64,000 nucleotides of DNA, taken from NCBI GenBank assembly GCA_000328365.1, contig KB296106.1:1896-65895 (forward strand), written 5' to 3'. A model generated the notes under the pieces. The model made no database searches and was not told where the DNA came from. It saw only the letters and a program-made list of their open reading frames with translations. Below are positions 23,701-59,660 of this stretch, piece by piece (the first letter of the stretch is position 1; every line of letters begins with the position of its first letter). Made by a program: the position numbers and the translations under genes. The stretch comes from Capitella teleta. Lineage: Eukaryota > Annelida > Polychaeta > Capitellidae.

Positions 23701-26700
23701 GAGCTCCTGACAGTCAGCCATAACTTTCACATCATAGCCGCAGGATTGAAGTATCCATTGTCAAATTTGTAATCAATATCATTTTTCGGTCACGCACGTT
23801 TACCACAGGTGAACTCTCAGAGGAAGTCGTTTTGTGGAGGTCAGCGATTGAGGTCATCCGCTCTCTTGTAATTGACCATCAATGATCGTCCATTTATCTC
23901 CGATCCGTCATTTCCCAAAGAAACTTCATTCTTCATAACTGGCATTTTATATGCTCGGGGCGAATCGTGGTGCGAGACACGCTGGGGAGTGCAATTGAGG
24001 GAGGCCTCTGGTTTAATTATAATTCATTTTTTATGATGGATTGATCATTCGCTTTCCATCTCTTGCTCGTCTGCTGCTCTGACGTGGCTTTTTGACGCGA
24101 GTGGATGTCGTCAGCAAGGATTCGCGTGGATGTCAGCAATGCAGCTCGGCAGGATCCGTGCTCCGTTGATTCTGCGGCTAATCATTATATGTGAATGATG
24201 AACGATATCTGTTTATTCAGACCACAAAGCAACATCCTGTGGACTTGCAACCCGAGGTTAAGAGATTCTCACGAGTTATATCCATGCGCGTACTTTTTCT
24301 TTTGCCATTTCAATCAGCACAAAAGCAAAACTCCCCATTAAGGTTCACGATGAAGCTGAAGAAAGTGAAATAATGAAACGGATTTGAGATTATGAGAATT
24401 TAATCTTCCTGTGGGAAAATGCTGATTCCATAAAATGAATAGCTAAATGAATCCATATATATATATATATCATAGAAGGGAGAAACCCGAACATGCGCAC
24501 TAGGTATAGTGCTGGTCTGTCAATCATTCCGTTGATATAGGTGTAATTGTACTAGAGGTACCATTAACATATTTATAACAATTGGTAACAAATTAACTAT
24601 AATAGTATGTACACTATATAGTAAGTCAACCATAAAAAATGCAAGCAAGCAAAGTCAGAAATTCAATTGACAGGTCGTGAACCCATTCACACATTAATCA
24701 ATCTTTTTCTATGAAGACTCTAAATTCATAAAACTCACAATTTGTTCTTACGTCATCGCTTATGCAAGACCATAAGGATGTCTTTCTGCCCTGAAAGCCT
24801 CTCGTCTGACCCGACAGGGGGCGCCGTTGGTTGTAGCAGCTCTGATGAAAAGAGCGCCTCAAACAAGAGGTGTTGAACGAGGCAGTGGTGACACCCAAGA
24901 AACAATGCCAGTTGACCATCGGACAATGTCTTGTGTAGCCCCAGGGTGCGAGTGAAACCCCTGGAGAGATCCGTTGATTGCGAGGAGGGCTAAAGTATTG
25001 GCTTTTAGTGATCAATGCACCAATGACATGACGCAACTCCATTGTTGATTGATTAAATCTTTTTGGGGGGTGTGCTGGAATCCGTGTGCTTCGAATGCCT
25101 GATGACTTTAGCCACCCGCGAGGTTACAATGACCGTTCGTATTAATGGGGCCAATGTGTTAATTCGGAGTGTCCAGGGGTCGGACGCTTGCCCTGCCAGA
25201 TCAGAAGAACCGCGGCGCAAGTCAGCGGCGAGTGGATTGCAGATTGAGTTAATTTATTGTTAGTATATGCTTAGGTATTCAATGGTTTAGAGAAGAACCC
25301 CCAACCGGGGCGACTCCCACTCAACTTCCCGATATTCACCTGTGATCAAAGTCAGGTGATTGTGGCTTATTTTCACTTCCTATTTTTTAAGGGTTACTTT
25401 GAGACACACGCCTTCCTGTAGATCTGCTCACCTTTATATTGCATTACGTTAACGCCCTGTGACGTAATCATGCACTTATGTTGTCGGTGTGCTTCAAAAA
25501 CTGTCCATTATTAGATAATGATTTTTTTATATTAAGTTATATTTTATATTATATTATAGTTGAGGTTTTTTAACAGAAAAAAAAAGAGAGCGAAAAACAA
25601 CCATGAATCTTGCTCGTCATATTTATTTACTTACCCAATCTGAGGTATTCAACTTGTTCCTGGCCTCCCAGGAGGCACAGTGTGTGCATTTCAAACTTTT
25701 CCATAATATAGTCTGTAACCTTTTATGGTTAAATTCATGCTCGTCGCTCTTAGTATTTGACTGTATTTTGACTATATTTGACTTAACTGATATTTCTAGC
25801 TCGTTTCAGATCGAGAATATGTTAATTCATTTTAATGTTGAACACAGAAGCTTCCGCAACGGTTTAGACCGATAAATGTTAAATTGCCACGATACCCGCT
25901 TCTAGCATTTCGGACGGTTCTTCCTTGGTGGTCATGCACACATTTAATTGTCTGCACGGCATACTTCCTAATTATAAAACCAAAACTAAGTAACATGTTC
26001 CAAAAATCATGTAAAGCTTAAAACAATCGTTGTGCGAGTAACACAGAAGATTAATTAAGTATGTACTTATAAAGAAGACAGGATACCAAGAAAAATCATG
26101 TAGTCTCGATTTAACGAGGATTTTAAAATAATGACATTTGTAAACTATGCAAAATGCACCCTTTAAAATGCTCATTGCAATGAAGCCCCCACGTGGAGTT
26201 ATTCGTTCGCATTTCATGCAGGTTGTGTTTCGCAAGCAACTGATACACCTTGGGAATTTTTCTCCATTGTTCATCCTTTTATTCCAACTTCCGGATGATA
26301 ATTCAACGCGGATAGGTTTCTCAGCATTATACATCTGTGTGCTTCACTCTCTCTTTGCTAACTCAACCACATCGAGTTCTTAGGTATAGCTCTGTGATAT
26401 TTATTTTTCCTCCACTCGTCATCAGGTGGGAAAGCGATACGTTTTTTGTCAGCAGGGTGTAGGTACAGTATATGCATGGTGACTCGATAGTATTTCTTCT
26501 GTGAATCAATATGCGTTTTTATAGATTAGATTAAAGAGCGTGTGACGAGAGAGCAGGCAGGCTGCAAAGGCGTTACCAGGGACGCCATCTTTAGTCTTAT
26601 AACCGGAAATGATATAAAAAGAGGAAATTATAGGCCGCGCCGATGTTTTTTATCGCTTTCAATAAGATTATGCATTTCACTGTCACAATGATCGCAAGTT

Positions 26701-28795
26701 TATTCACAACAAAGTCTGCTTCGTTGGATTATCGTGAAAGGAAATTTGCAGCAAAGCGAATCAAACGAGCGGAACGAATTTCGTTCTTTGTGGATTTGTG
26801 TGCCGACATGTTTCGAAAAGAAAATTCAAAATTTCTTTTGTAAATCGGCTTGAAAAGCAAACGTCATCGTCGAGGCTTCAGAGTCGCATGAGGCATGAAG
26901 ATCACCCGGTCTGCCCCAGTCATCGTGCTCTCCGGTCGCGCAGAACTTTGTTTATTGCATGTTGCAAATCATGCAAGTTAATCAAAAGGTTTGCTCGTAT
27001 TCCGGCCACTCCTTCTCTCGGTGACACTCAGTCCCCGTGGACTGTATTCTCTGACCTTTGGACAACGCGGCCGTTGACCCATGATGACCCGTTGGTCTCT
27101 GGCTGGATGACCAGGTAGCCAGTGAACGGCGTCGCATCCCAGAGGCGCTTAGCCCACTCTTTTATCGCAGCCAAATCAACCCTTTCCCCACCTGTCCTCA
27201 TTGTGAGCGATAATAGGTGATCTGAACGCCTCCTCCCTCATCGCCACCATCATTTTTTCCTTGCTATAATCAAAGGTGGTGCAAACAATAGCAAGGCAGT
27301 CCTAATCATGGCGGTCTCGTGGCTGCCTTGGGCGATCGGTCGCATATGCCACACAGCGACGCTACTCTTGCCGAGCGTAGGAGGATAACTGCCCTGATAT
27401 ACATCTCAACATCACAGCCGATCAGCCGATCCATCGATGACGCCGCGTGCGTGCGTGCGTGCAATGCGCATGCGTGATGACCAAAACTTTAATGATCAAC
27501 ATAAGATGTCGCTACTGTTGCTGTTTCTGGAGAGCTGCAATTTCTGGTCCAGGTGCAACTACCAGGAGCCAAGATTGATTATCCTCATTCGAAATTGACA
27601 GCATTTCGACAGGTCAATGGATTGCATATAATTATAAATACGGTTTTCATGTAGAAATTATCAATATCATTTGATCGAGTGCAAATATCCTGTAGGATAT
27701 GAATACAAATTAAATATTTTTACCACAGCCTTATATATAATAGGTATAATTATATACACAGGCCAAATCATTGGCGAACCTTCCACGTAGATCATGAGCA
27801 TCACTCTTGGGCAATTCCACGCAATTGGTTATAAATGTTAACGACAATGTTGTACAGAGTTTATAATGTGTGAAAAGGGATTTAGCGACGTGAAGAATCG
27901 TGTCGGATTAGCAATAACATTTAAAGCATTGTTGATATCCAAAAGCGCCGCCAAACGAGCGAATCACCGATGGGCGCCGCATTCTAAACACGAGTCGGAA
28001 CAATCATGCGATTTGAATAGAGCACCAGTCGACGATCTCGCAGCGTGCAGTCAAAGCAGCCTCATCATTAGGATTTCGCGACAAAGGGCAGAATGGGCGA
28101 GAAGCCGGCTAATAAAGTCAAGTAGACCATCAGTGGATGAGTGATGGAGCTGCGCTGACCCTGCGCATAACTTATTGCAGATCGACAGACAATGAGCATT
28201 GAGCCCCGGAGAGTGCCATCCCCTCCCAAGCGGTGCGCAGATCGCATAGATCAACGGCACAACTAGACGCTCTTGACAAGCGCCGACCAGTTGGCATTGT
28301 GCTCATGCCGCTAATTTCTGTGTGATTGACGATCGGACATCGCAGCAGCATCGACCAGATGGCGGAGTGGGCCGCCGCAAGATGCGATCGCTCGACGTCT
28401 CTCTTGGAGGTGTCAACGCGGGCGGGAAGCTGTTGCCTAGGAGATCGCCTGATGGCTTCATCAGATCCGCTATGTCCATCTACATGGTGCTAATGCATGA
28501 TGCATGTGACATGGTTGATTATCAATTAAATTATTGTCACTTCACGGTGACGTAACATCTGTTCATCAGGTGTAAGATTCATCACTTGTCGGATATATTA
28601 TTATAATCAACACCCTTTGAAATGTCTACAATTTTATGAGTGCCACGTTTATATACTAGTTAATAATGGCACAAAATACTCGCATGCGGATACTTCGCCC
28701 CCTCTACATATACACAGATGCACACATATATAACAGGATCAGCTACAAGCATTATGTCCAATTTGATTTGACGACTTCTGTGTTAATTGGCTGCA
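20771..28795. other. Intergenic region, third part of the gene desert
   Basis: No gene is supported. The nuclear-receptor motif cluster at 21080-21108 is listed separately. A (TA)n tract lies at 24456-24471, an imperfect caacaaaat repeat at 23246-23281, and gcgt repeats near 27447-27463. GC-balanced blocks (20.8-21.5 and 26.9-28.5 kb) may include conserved elements, which is inference. Confidence 0.35.
21080..21108 (+). promoter_or_regulatory. Nuclear-receptor half-site cluster (triple DR1)
   Basis: Three hexamers, AGGTCA (21089), AGGTCA (21096) and GGGTCA (21103), stand head to tail with single-base spacers. An inverted half-site TGACCC lies at 21080. DR1 is the classic site for RXR, HNF4 and COUP-TF family dimers. 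Two overlapping DR1 units in 20 bases are unlikely by chance. The role and target gene are unknown; the nearest developmental gene is Prdm3/16, about 11 kb away. Confidence 0.5.
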
Positions 28796-28951
28796 ATGAT
28801 CGCTGAGGAAACCGCTAACAAGCTGCTTCTCCCTTTCTTCCTCCTCCTCCTCATCGTCATCCTGTCGTCGTTGTCCCTGGTAACTGCCCAGCAGCAGCAG
28901 CAGCAGCCTCTTAATTGTCCCTCTGTCCTTCCCTCCGTGTGCCTCATTTAA

Positions 28952-31900
28952 CCGAAGCACGGCTATAGCTCCTCTGCAGCTCAGGAAAAAGAGACATTAA
29001 AATTTCATCTGTTGTTGCTAACAGGGCTGACACCGCGGACTGACTCCAATTAAGCTCCGATCGTGGCATCTGTCTCCCTGCTTGGGATCCGTTAATCGTG
29101 TATGGGAATGTATCAAGGGGTTAAGATGCAGTCATTCAACTAGAAATCTCGGTGAATAAATCAGATTTGATTTGATTCAGCGTTGAATTGTGGATTCGTT
29201 TGGGAGAAAGCCTAGCAACAATGATGTGTTTCTACAAGAAAGGCTTTGCGCTACAGATATATGCATTATAACGTGGTATAATTCGTTTATTGCTTAATAA
29301 ATTTCAAACTAAATATGGTTCGTGTCTGGGGAAAGCCTGTACTTGTTTTGCATACGTGGTTGTTACTCGTGCATTAAACGCATGGAAGGAATTCACTGTT
29401 CCCCTTTTGGTCAGTTTGAATTTCTTTTCTTGAGACGTGACAACAAAAACGGCCATAAAAAGAAAAGAACCGACTCAAAACCACGCCAGTGGTGAATGCA
29501 TAAAAGACGACGACCACCAGCTTATCTGGCTGCATGCGTATTCTGTAATCACGCCATTGGAACACCTCTCCGGTCAGGTAATGGGCATTTTGAAAGACAT
29601 TAAATCAACTCTGTATGAACGGCGAGAAAAGAAACACATTGAAACAAAGTATTCGTGGATTTTTAGTTGGACACGCCGAACTTAGAGATTATAATAAACG
29701 TGTGGTTATTAATGCATGCCTGGTACCTGTGAATGGCTGGCTCTTTGATCTGAGCGCCATTGACTATTAGTGCACTGATCAACAAAAGCTGGATAGTGGA
29801 AAGCAGATTGCTTGACCAGTCAATGGACGATGGACCCCCTTGGCTCGTCAGCGCTGACCACTGCGATGAAGTATCGACTTGACAAGATAGATCATTCACC
29901 GGGGCTAACTAAGCATGCCTAAAGGCTGAGGGGTCAGAAATGACCGGTAAAGGCCGCAACAGATGGGTCAACTCCGCTTTGATGAGTTGAGGGGAGGTCG
30001 GCATATTAAAAGGGAGACCCGTTTATCAAAGCAGCTTATTGAGAGTGAGGTGACTTCATTTTCTCATGCAGCTATAGGATGTAAAACGTAGGTGTCGTTA
30101 AAGATTGTTATGAGCAAGGTTCTGGGTCAAAGAACTTGCTTCAAAGGCCTGGTGATTTTCTCATGAAGTATATATTCCCATAACACGTGAGACACCGAGA
30201 GTATAATATACTCACTCAGTATCTTCCCATCATTGTCGCAAAAACAGATAGTGATAAACTTTTTTTAACCACCGCAGCATCTCATTGAAATTAATTTTTC
30301 CTTTTACCTGTGTGTATTTAAGAAGCCGTGTGAATATGATCAGCTGACAGTGTGGGAAATAACGATGACAGTTTCGACGCATCCGATGCAGGGCTCAAGA
30401 GTCATGGCCGACAAATTTGAGCAAAGGGCAACAATAAAAAGTGAGAGGTGGTTTGCATGGGGGAAAGCCATCTGGTTCATTCAAAGCGATAAGCAGAGAT
30501 GTCTTCTAAAGATGGAGAGGCCTGCTGAGACGGAGGAGAAGTTAGCGGCGATTTGAAGCCGGTTGTCGTCCTTTTGAAGGCATGAACATCTGCGGAGGGC
30601 TGTTTCACCTCTCTGACCCTCATCGATGATGAGCACACACGACAAATCTGCGTCTCATTGTGTCGCGGTCTTTGAACAAGAAACTTTCTTCTGCTTCCCT
30701 TCCCTCAAAACGCCTTCAAGAGCCACATATCAAATAGAAGAAGAATTATAATTTGATACGCACTGTATCGTTTGAAGTCCTGCTGAGGGCCCGGTGTGCG
30801 GCAAATTCTTTTCATTCTCTGCAAGGATACTGCATGGTGATGGGCACTGAAGAGGTCATTTGTACCTCTCAGTCTTCCTCAAAAATCTTCCGCTTTTTAT
30901 ACTTTCCTCCTCTTTGCATACAATGATCCCCTTATTCCTCCTCTGTTCTACATCCTCTTCCTTTTCCCATTCTCCGTTCATCATGCAGCTCCGAGTGTAT
31001 ATATACAAACCACACCCATTCACTGAGTACATACAATCATACATGCATAGAATCAAATCTCACCATAAAATACTAACAAAGTGTAAAGTTATACACCCGT
31101 GATTCCTTGAACCCCAGGACTTATTTGGCAGCGTATCATTTTCCCACGAAAGGGGTCAACGAAACTAGCTATGAGCCATGAATGCAAAGTGATGCAGATG
31201 CATAAAGCCCGGCATCGTGATGGCCTTTCTTCCGTGTCAGGCAGCCATGATTCACTTAACACATTGCAAGGAGGAACAGAAAACTACAGGAAACATTCTT
31301 CACCCTGACACGGTAGCTCCGTTCTCGTGAGAAGCACAGAGATTCACGGGGCCAAGTATCATCCTTTTAGAAAATTTTAGAAGCACGGCCACTTTAAAAG
31401 TCCGTCGTGTGCTCTGTCCCTTATCCAAGCAGTAGGGGTCGACACCGCATGGACTTTATGGTGGCTAATATGAGACTGCGTGACTATGTTCTTCTGCGTC
31501 TGCCACAGTTATGACATCTTTCAGTTAAAGATGACTATCGTGACAGTGGTGTGAAATCTCGGCTTCTTTAGCGGTGTCATTACCTTGCATGGCAGTCGAT
31601 CCGCAAGTAAATGGCTCCGCATGAAGCCTTCGTTTCTCTGTCCATTTGTAAGTTATTAACTGAATTACTCCAGCTTCTATGCAAGGTGTGTCTGGTCAGG
31701 TGTTGCTGAGATTCTTGTCTTCATTTGGGATCTATAATTGAGATATTCCAGCATGCATCAACGTATTCCAAAGTCTCCTACATATAGCTATAGCTTGAGA
31801 CTTAAACATGTTGCTTGATTTATATACATGTATATGCAACTACAATGTATTTTATACCTATAATTAACGCCACTAGTAGAAGGTATTTACTAGTACATTC

Positions 31901-32303
31901 CCTGACGATGCTCAATTTGTTACGCAAACAAATAAAAGTAAAATGAGTGTTGAGAGGCAATTACTAGAATGACTGTGATTGAATGGCATTAACCTGACGT
32001 CTATGCTTTCTTCATTCCTTTCAGAGCATGAAGGCCCAGAGGAAAAGGTCTTTTAAAAGTGATAATAGCTTTCACTTGCAGCTTGTTTGGGTGGGTTTAT
32101 TTGCTGTGGTAAATTACCGGTATTCATGACAAAGTCTTCGCCAAATGATCTCTCTGAAGCTTGCGCTGAAGGGTATCAAATTCTCAGAAAACAATTTGCT
32201 GTTAAATTCTCAAGAGGCTTCTGCCTCATCACAGGTAACATGAAGATACATGCAACTCAGGTAGATAATGACCAACAGACACAAAAAAATATATCAGTAT
32301 GAT
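28952..32303. other. Intergenic region, last part of the gene desert
   Basis: It lies between a candidate short reading frame and the likely 3' end of Prdm3/16. Only short open frames and no recognisable repeats were seen. Confidence 0.35.
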
Positions 32304-32945
32304 TTTATTTTTATTTCATGCTTTCGTTCAATCACTCGCAGCTTTACAAATAAACATTATTTCAAATAAGAAGAAGAAGAAGAAGAATATGCGAAGAGAA
32401 ACAATGGGGAAATACTGCCATGATGAGGGAAAAAGGTTTATCACTTTAAACCTTTTTTAAGGAACAAAATGACGGGAAATTCAGGTGAGGTAATTGAGAG
32501 GTGAGGCACACACAAAGACATAAAAACCCACACGGTTAACACGATCAAGTGAAATAACATGCAATGGTTAACTGCTATTCTCATAATGATGGGAAGCAAG
32601 TCGTTGTTGACAAGATGCAATCGGGGGTAAAAAATATTTTTCAATAAATAGCTCATAGCATTGGAAACACTCATAATGTTTGTACACTGCTATCGTTTAT
32701 AATAATTGTCTTATACAGCAATTAATTAGACAACAAACTTCATCAAATGAAACAAAGAGCAAATAATAAATAAATCAACCAGAACAGGTATCTCCATACC
32801 TTGGCAATGAGAGGAAAGTAAAAATATGGCCAAGGGAAAGACGACACTTTCATGAAAGTGGAATGATGAAAACACAGCAGTTAGGCAAATGATATGCAAA
32901 TTAACTAAAAATAAAGGAATTTATACATACAGAACGAAATAGTTA
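32304..32945 (-). other. 3' UTR and poly(A) signals of Prdm3/16
   Basis: After the stop codon at 32946-32948 the first canonical minus-strand AATAAA signals are at 32310-32315 and 32304-32309, a closely spaced pair. They give a 3' UTR of about 650 bases. An (AAG)n tract lies inside it at 32370-32386. Confidence 0.5.
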
Positions 32946-55052
<22,107 letters not shown>

Positions 55053-58000
55053 GCCTCTTCTGTTTCTTATTCAAGAGCACAAAAAAGTTTTCGCTTCTGT
55101 TTACAAATTGAAAGCAGTCTTCGGAGCTTGTTGCTTCTCCAGCCAAGCAAAGCTTAATCGTTAATAACACGTATCTTGTATTCTGAGCCCCGCCAAAGAA
55201 GCAAAGAGCGCTAGTCAACAGTTGTGCGTGATGTGTGCGTGATATGTGCGCGTCCTGATTGGAAGTGAGTTTGCGTGCGTAGCTTTTGTGCGCTTGCGCG
55301 ATTGGGTCTCTTCGATGCCCTGTCTGTTGTGACTGTCGATGGTCAATAATTCGAAAGTTCTCTCGCAGAGTGCATAAAGGATTGACACGGAAATTGTCGC
55401 CTCGCTATGCGTGTAACACACCTGGCGAATCGCAGTATACTAACATAATGCACCAGTTACACACTTTTCTCCAGAGATGAAATGAACACTCGCTCAGGTA
55501 TGTCTCCTGAGGGTAGGGATGAAACAGCTTGTTAACAGACAATACCCACCATAATTGTACCTGGACTCACCTTGCCGTAATCATCAATTTATGATGTACT
55601 TTTATTTGTGAGTATAATAATTTTCAAGACTTTGCAGTGACAGAAACCTGAAAAGTTTCAACAACTTAGTAACAGTAATGATTCACCTTAATTTGCTTTG
55701 CATTGCCACAGCAATGTGACCCAATTGAGATAAACACTTGACAAACAAACTACGACATCAGGTGACATATGGAAAACCCGTAAACAATTTTGCTTTCCAT
55801 TTCGATGTCACCGAAGGAGCGCGTGGTCAGCTACCACATTCGAGGGATGCCCAACGAACGTTCGATTGAGTTGAGAATGTCGGGGGCCGCAGAGGAATTG
55901 GGCGGCTGGTAGCTGGTGGATGCGTCATTTGACGATCCATCGAAGTCATGATGTTACCGGAGAGACCGGAGCAGATGCGAGATACCTTAATTGTTTGTGA
56001 TATCCCACGGAGTGAAGCGTCGGAAACCCACAGCCTTCAGATGTCTGAAAGCGCGAGGAAATCACAAACGAGACCTGGATATGACACTGTAGCCGGTTGC
56101 AAGGGTCACCTGGATTGCGTATCCAACGTCCTGGTTTCCGAACTTCCGAATTGCATAACTCCCCATGAGGGGTGCGAACAACATCGACGATATGCCCCCG
56201 CGAGATCAAGAAGAAACCCTCTCCAATCGGGAATTTATGCGATGTCATACGGGATCTGCATCAGCAGCCAAAAGGAAGCTATGTGTTGATCTGAGCACCA
56301 GGTAGAATCGGATGCAGGACCCCCTTGATTGAAGTTATGCAGTCAAAAAAAATTAAACAGAAGGAAAAAGCAAATGCGACCATATTCATGGCACCGGTTG
56401 TAAGCGTTGACGGTTTTTGTTTTCTCGCCCTAATTAACGCAATTATGAATGCGTGTGTGGGTGATCAATAACTATCGGCTACATCAATGCCCCCTCTACT
56501 TGTAGTACACCCTCACCTCTTGTATTACATTGTAGTGGCCTCACATTGGAACATAATTATTGAGCAAGACCACTTATATTAATTATATTATATTAATTAT
56601 ACATGTATATGATATAGAAGTAGCAGCGGCGGTATACTTGCACATAGCTTTAATTATTATTAATTTATCATGACCTATTTCTGTATGATTTTAGCTCTTG
56701 TATTGAAGCTATTGATTGGCGGCCATTTCCTCATGTGCACTTGTAACTTTGCATAAGGGACATGAATAGCACACGGAATACCGTGAAATTCCACGCGCCA
56801 ACTCAGCAAAGAAAATTTCCTTACTCAATAATTAAAAGTCGCGATTGATTTTTATTCTTCTCATTGCTTGGGTTCTGGACAGGTGTTCCTGTCTTCTTAT
56901 CACGTCTGTCACCTCAGTTCTGTTCGCTTTTCTTCACCTCACTTCATCAGTCTAAAAACACGTGTCACCATGCTTGTCGATATCTCACGCCTGTTGGCTC
57001 ATCGGGTCCCTTCAACGTTAAGAATACAACCAATCGTGCTACATGCATACATGCATGCATGTGCTCCATTTCGATAGCTATATAGGCCGGTTACACAGAA
57101 GAAATTAATAAATTATCATATTCTCATAAAGTCTTATCTATTAAACTGTATATACATATCGCATGTATATATGCAGTGGATAACATGAAGTGAATTGATA
57201 AAGCGGGTTGTATGTGTCACTTAATTTTTATATTTTTATGTATTTCTTACATTGCACACTAAAGAGTTTAGGTTATCTTATGCATGCTCAATTATTAGGT
57301 CATTATTTAAAATGTTTTAACTATGGTTAATTATAGTAACCTTGGCTTCTTCAAGAATTCCGGCAACCGACAGGACATGGTCAAAAGAATCCTATGGGAA
57401 TTAGCACATTGAAACAAGCCTCCACGTAGAAGATTGATTGATTGTGATGCTCATGTATAATATTATGGGCGTGTATATACGAGGGAGGACGCTTTGCAAA
57501 TGAATTCCCTCCGGCATCCCTCTTTGAAGTTCTTCATGCCTCTCCGATATACATGGTAAGCAATGAACCCTCCCCAGCCAACACCAAGAGTCGTTTTAGG
57601 AATAACACCTTAATGATCACTGAAAAATGTCGGTGAATTTTGGAGTTATAATAATATATATTCGCTGAATCCGAATAAATTACACTTTTGCCCGCTGTCC
57701 GAATTCTGAACGGATCGGATTAGGGTAAAGAAATTCTGCCATGGGATCAATTGTCAGCATAATGATTACGAACTCAAATACACGTATTGATTATCATAAT
57801 GCATTCTATAATGAACAAATACAAAATCCTCGCATTATGTCTCTTGCATTGACTCATTTCCAACCCCACCGATCCGCAATCGGGTAAGGGGAGTTGCTTT
57901 ACTGGTATCTCCATTTGTTTGCTAGCGGAGGGATGGGGCATCTAGGAGTGCCATCCCACTTCCGCCTTGCAAGGGTGTGTCTTATGCCTCAGTGTTAGGC

Positions 58001-58641
58001 AGATACGCAAGGCAGTGACGCCGGTGTGAGGGGATGCGCCCAATAGATGCTTCAACCGGTGTCTCATACGCCGCCCGGTGGGTGGAGCCAGTCTGCCAGG
58101 GTAGACAGCTATCGGCATTCGCCCAAGGACGCAATTTCTGGGCAATTGTCTGATCTTGCTAAGCTCTGTGGATGTCTGCTTTCAGAAGAAAGGGGGAAAG
58201 GATTAACGAAATGAAGACGCCGTCAGATCCAAGATGGCTGCCCACCGGAAGTCCGTCTATATCTGGTTGCTATGCCGACATTTGATCATGCGCAGTCTGA
58301 GGGCGACGCAGTATCACGGCGTGTGCGACGGAGGAAGAGTGGAAGCTTCGATCAGAGGACTCGCGGAGCTTTGTGTAGCAAAGATGAAAGAAGAACGGCA
58401 TCGTTATGATCTCCCTCAGGTGTCCTAATTGAGCCATCGGCAAAAGAGTCAAGCACCTCGCCTACCGCTGGTCGCACGCGATTTCACAGGAAGCTACTGT
58501 TGCATGCTGCTGTCGCTAGAAAAATGTACATCAGTGAATCTGTACACTGTGATCTATACATTATTTGTGTGTACGTATGATGCACAGCTGAATAAATAAT
58601 TATGCAGCTAGTGTACATCGAAATTAATAGCAACATTCATT
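55053..58641. promoter_or_regulatory. 5' UTR, likely promoter area and upstream flank of Prdm3/16
   Basis: Transcription of Prdm3/16 must start above 55052, but no TATA box or initiator stands out. No gene is supported. A GC-rich block at 57880-58170 looks repeat-like without a family match. An AT-rich segment lies at 56560-56680. The flank ends at the assembly gap. Confidence 0.35.
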
Positions 58642-59474
58642 NNNNNNNNNNNNNNNNNNNNNNNNNNNNNNNNNNNNNNNNNNNNNNNNNNNNNNNNNNN
58701 NNNNNNNNNNNNNNNNNNNNNNNNNNNNNNNNNNNNNNNNNNNNNNNNNNNNNNNNNNNNNNNNNNNNNNNNNNNNNNNNNNNNNNNNNNNNNNNNNNNN
58801 NNNNNNNNNNNNNNNNNNNNNNNNNNNNNNNNNNNNNNNNNNNNNNNNNNNNNNNNNNNNNNNNNNNNNNNNNNNNNNNNNNNNNNNNNNNNNNNNNNNN
58901 NNNNNNNNNNNNNNNNNNNNNNNNNNNNNNNNNNNNNNNNNNNNNNNNNNNNNNNNNNNNNNNNNNNNNNNNNNNNNNNNNNNNNNNNNNNNNNNNNNNN
59001 NNNNNNNNNNNNNNNNNNNNNNNNNNNNNNNNNNNNNNNNNNNNNNNNNNNNNNNNNNNNNNNNNNNNNNNNNNNNNNNNNNNNNNNNNNNNNNNNNNNN
59101 NNNNNNNNNNNNNNNNNNNNNNNNNNNNNNNNNNNNNNNNNNNNNNNNNNNNNNNNNNNNNNNNNNNNNNNNNNNNNNNNNNNNNNNNNNNNNNNNNNNN
59201 NNNNNNNNNNNNNNNNNNNNNNNNNNNNNNNNNNNNNNNNNNNNNNNNNNNNNNNNNNNNNNNNNNNNNNNNNNNNNNNNNNNNNNNNNNNNNNNNNNNN
59301 NNNNNNNNNNNNNNNNNNNNNNNNNNNNNNNNNNNNNNNNNNNNNNNNNNNNNNNNNNNNNNNNNNNNNNNNNNNNNNNNNNNNNNNNNNNNNNNNNNNN
59401 NNNNNNNNNNNNNNNNNNNNNNNNNNNNNNNNNNNNNNNNNNNNNNNNNNNNNNNNNNNNNNNNNNNNNNNNNN
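58642..59474. other. Assembly gap (833 N)
   Basis: The sequence is unknown here. Reading frames drawn across it are meaningless. Confidence 0.99.
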
Positions 59475-59553
59475 TTTGCTCAATGTATCAATTATAAAGA
59501 AAAAAGAATGCTGCTATGGATTGTCTGTTATTCTGCGTCCATTTATGTAAGGG

Positions 59554-59660
59554 AGTCAGGTAAAGTCAATTTTGAATGAGGGAGGAACATTTAAATGCGA
59601 GTGGTGAGTGATCGCGAAGAGAGCAGAATCACATGAGCCCCTGAACGAGCATTAAGGAAT
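59554..59660 (+). repeat. Dispersed repeat, copy 1
   Basis: It resembles 63873-63985: both contain agtcaattttgaa, then a gag/cag-rich stretch, tgatcgcga, aagag, and later cctga and ggaatg in the same order. This is more than chance, with several small gaps. The family is unknown. Confidence 0.55.

Noticed and set aside
24405-31150. Su(H)-type TGTGGGAA/CGTGGGAA sites in the desert
   Set aside because: Their number is about what chance predicts for the window length.
57880-58170. GC-rich block that might be a repeat or conserved element
   Set aside because: No family, coding frame or internal repeat could be shown.
58602-59579. Long frames on both strands across the N run
   Set aside because: They are artefacts of translating unknown bases.
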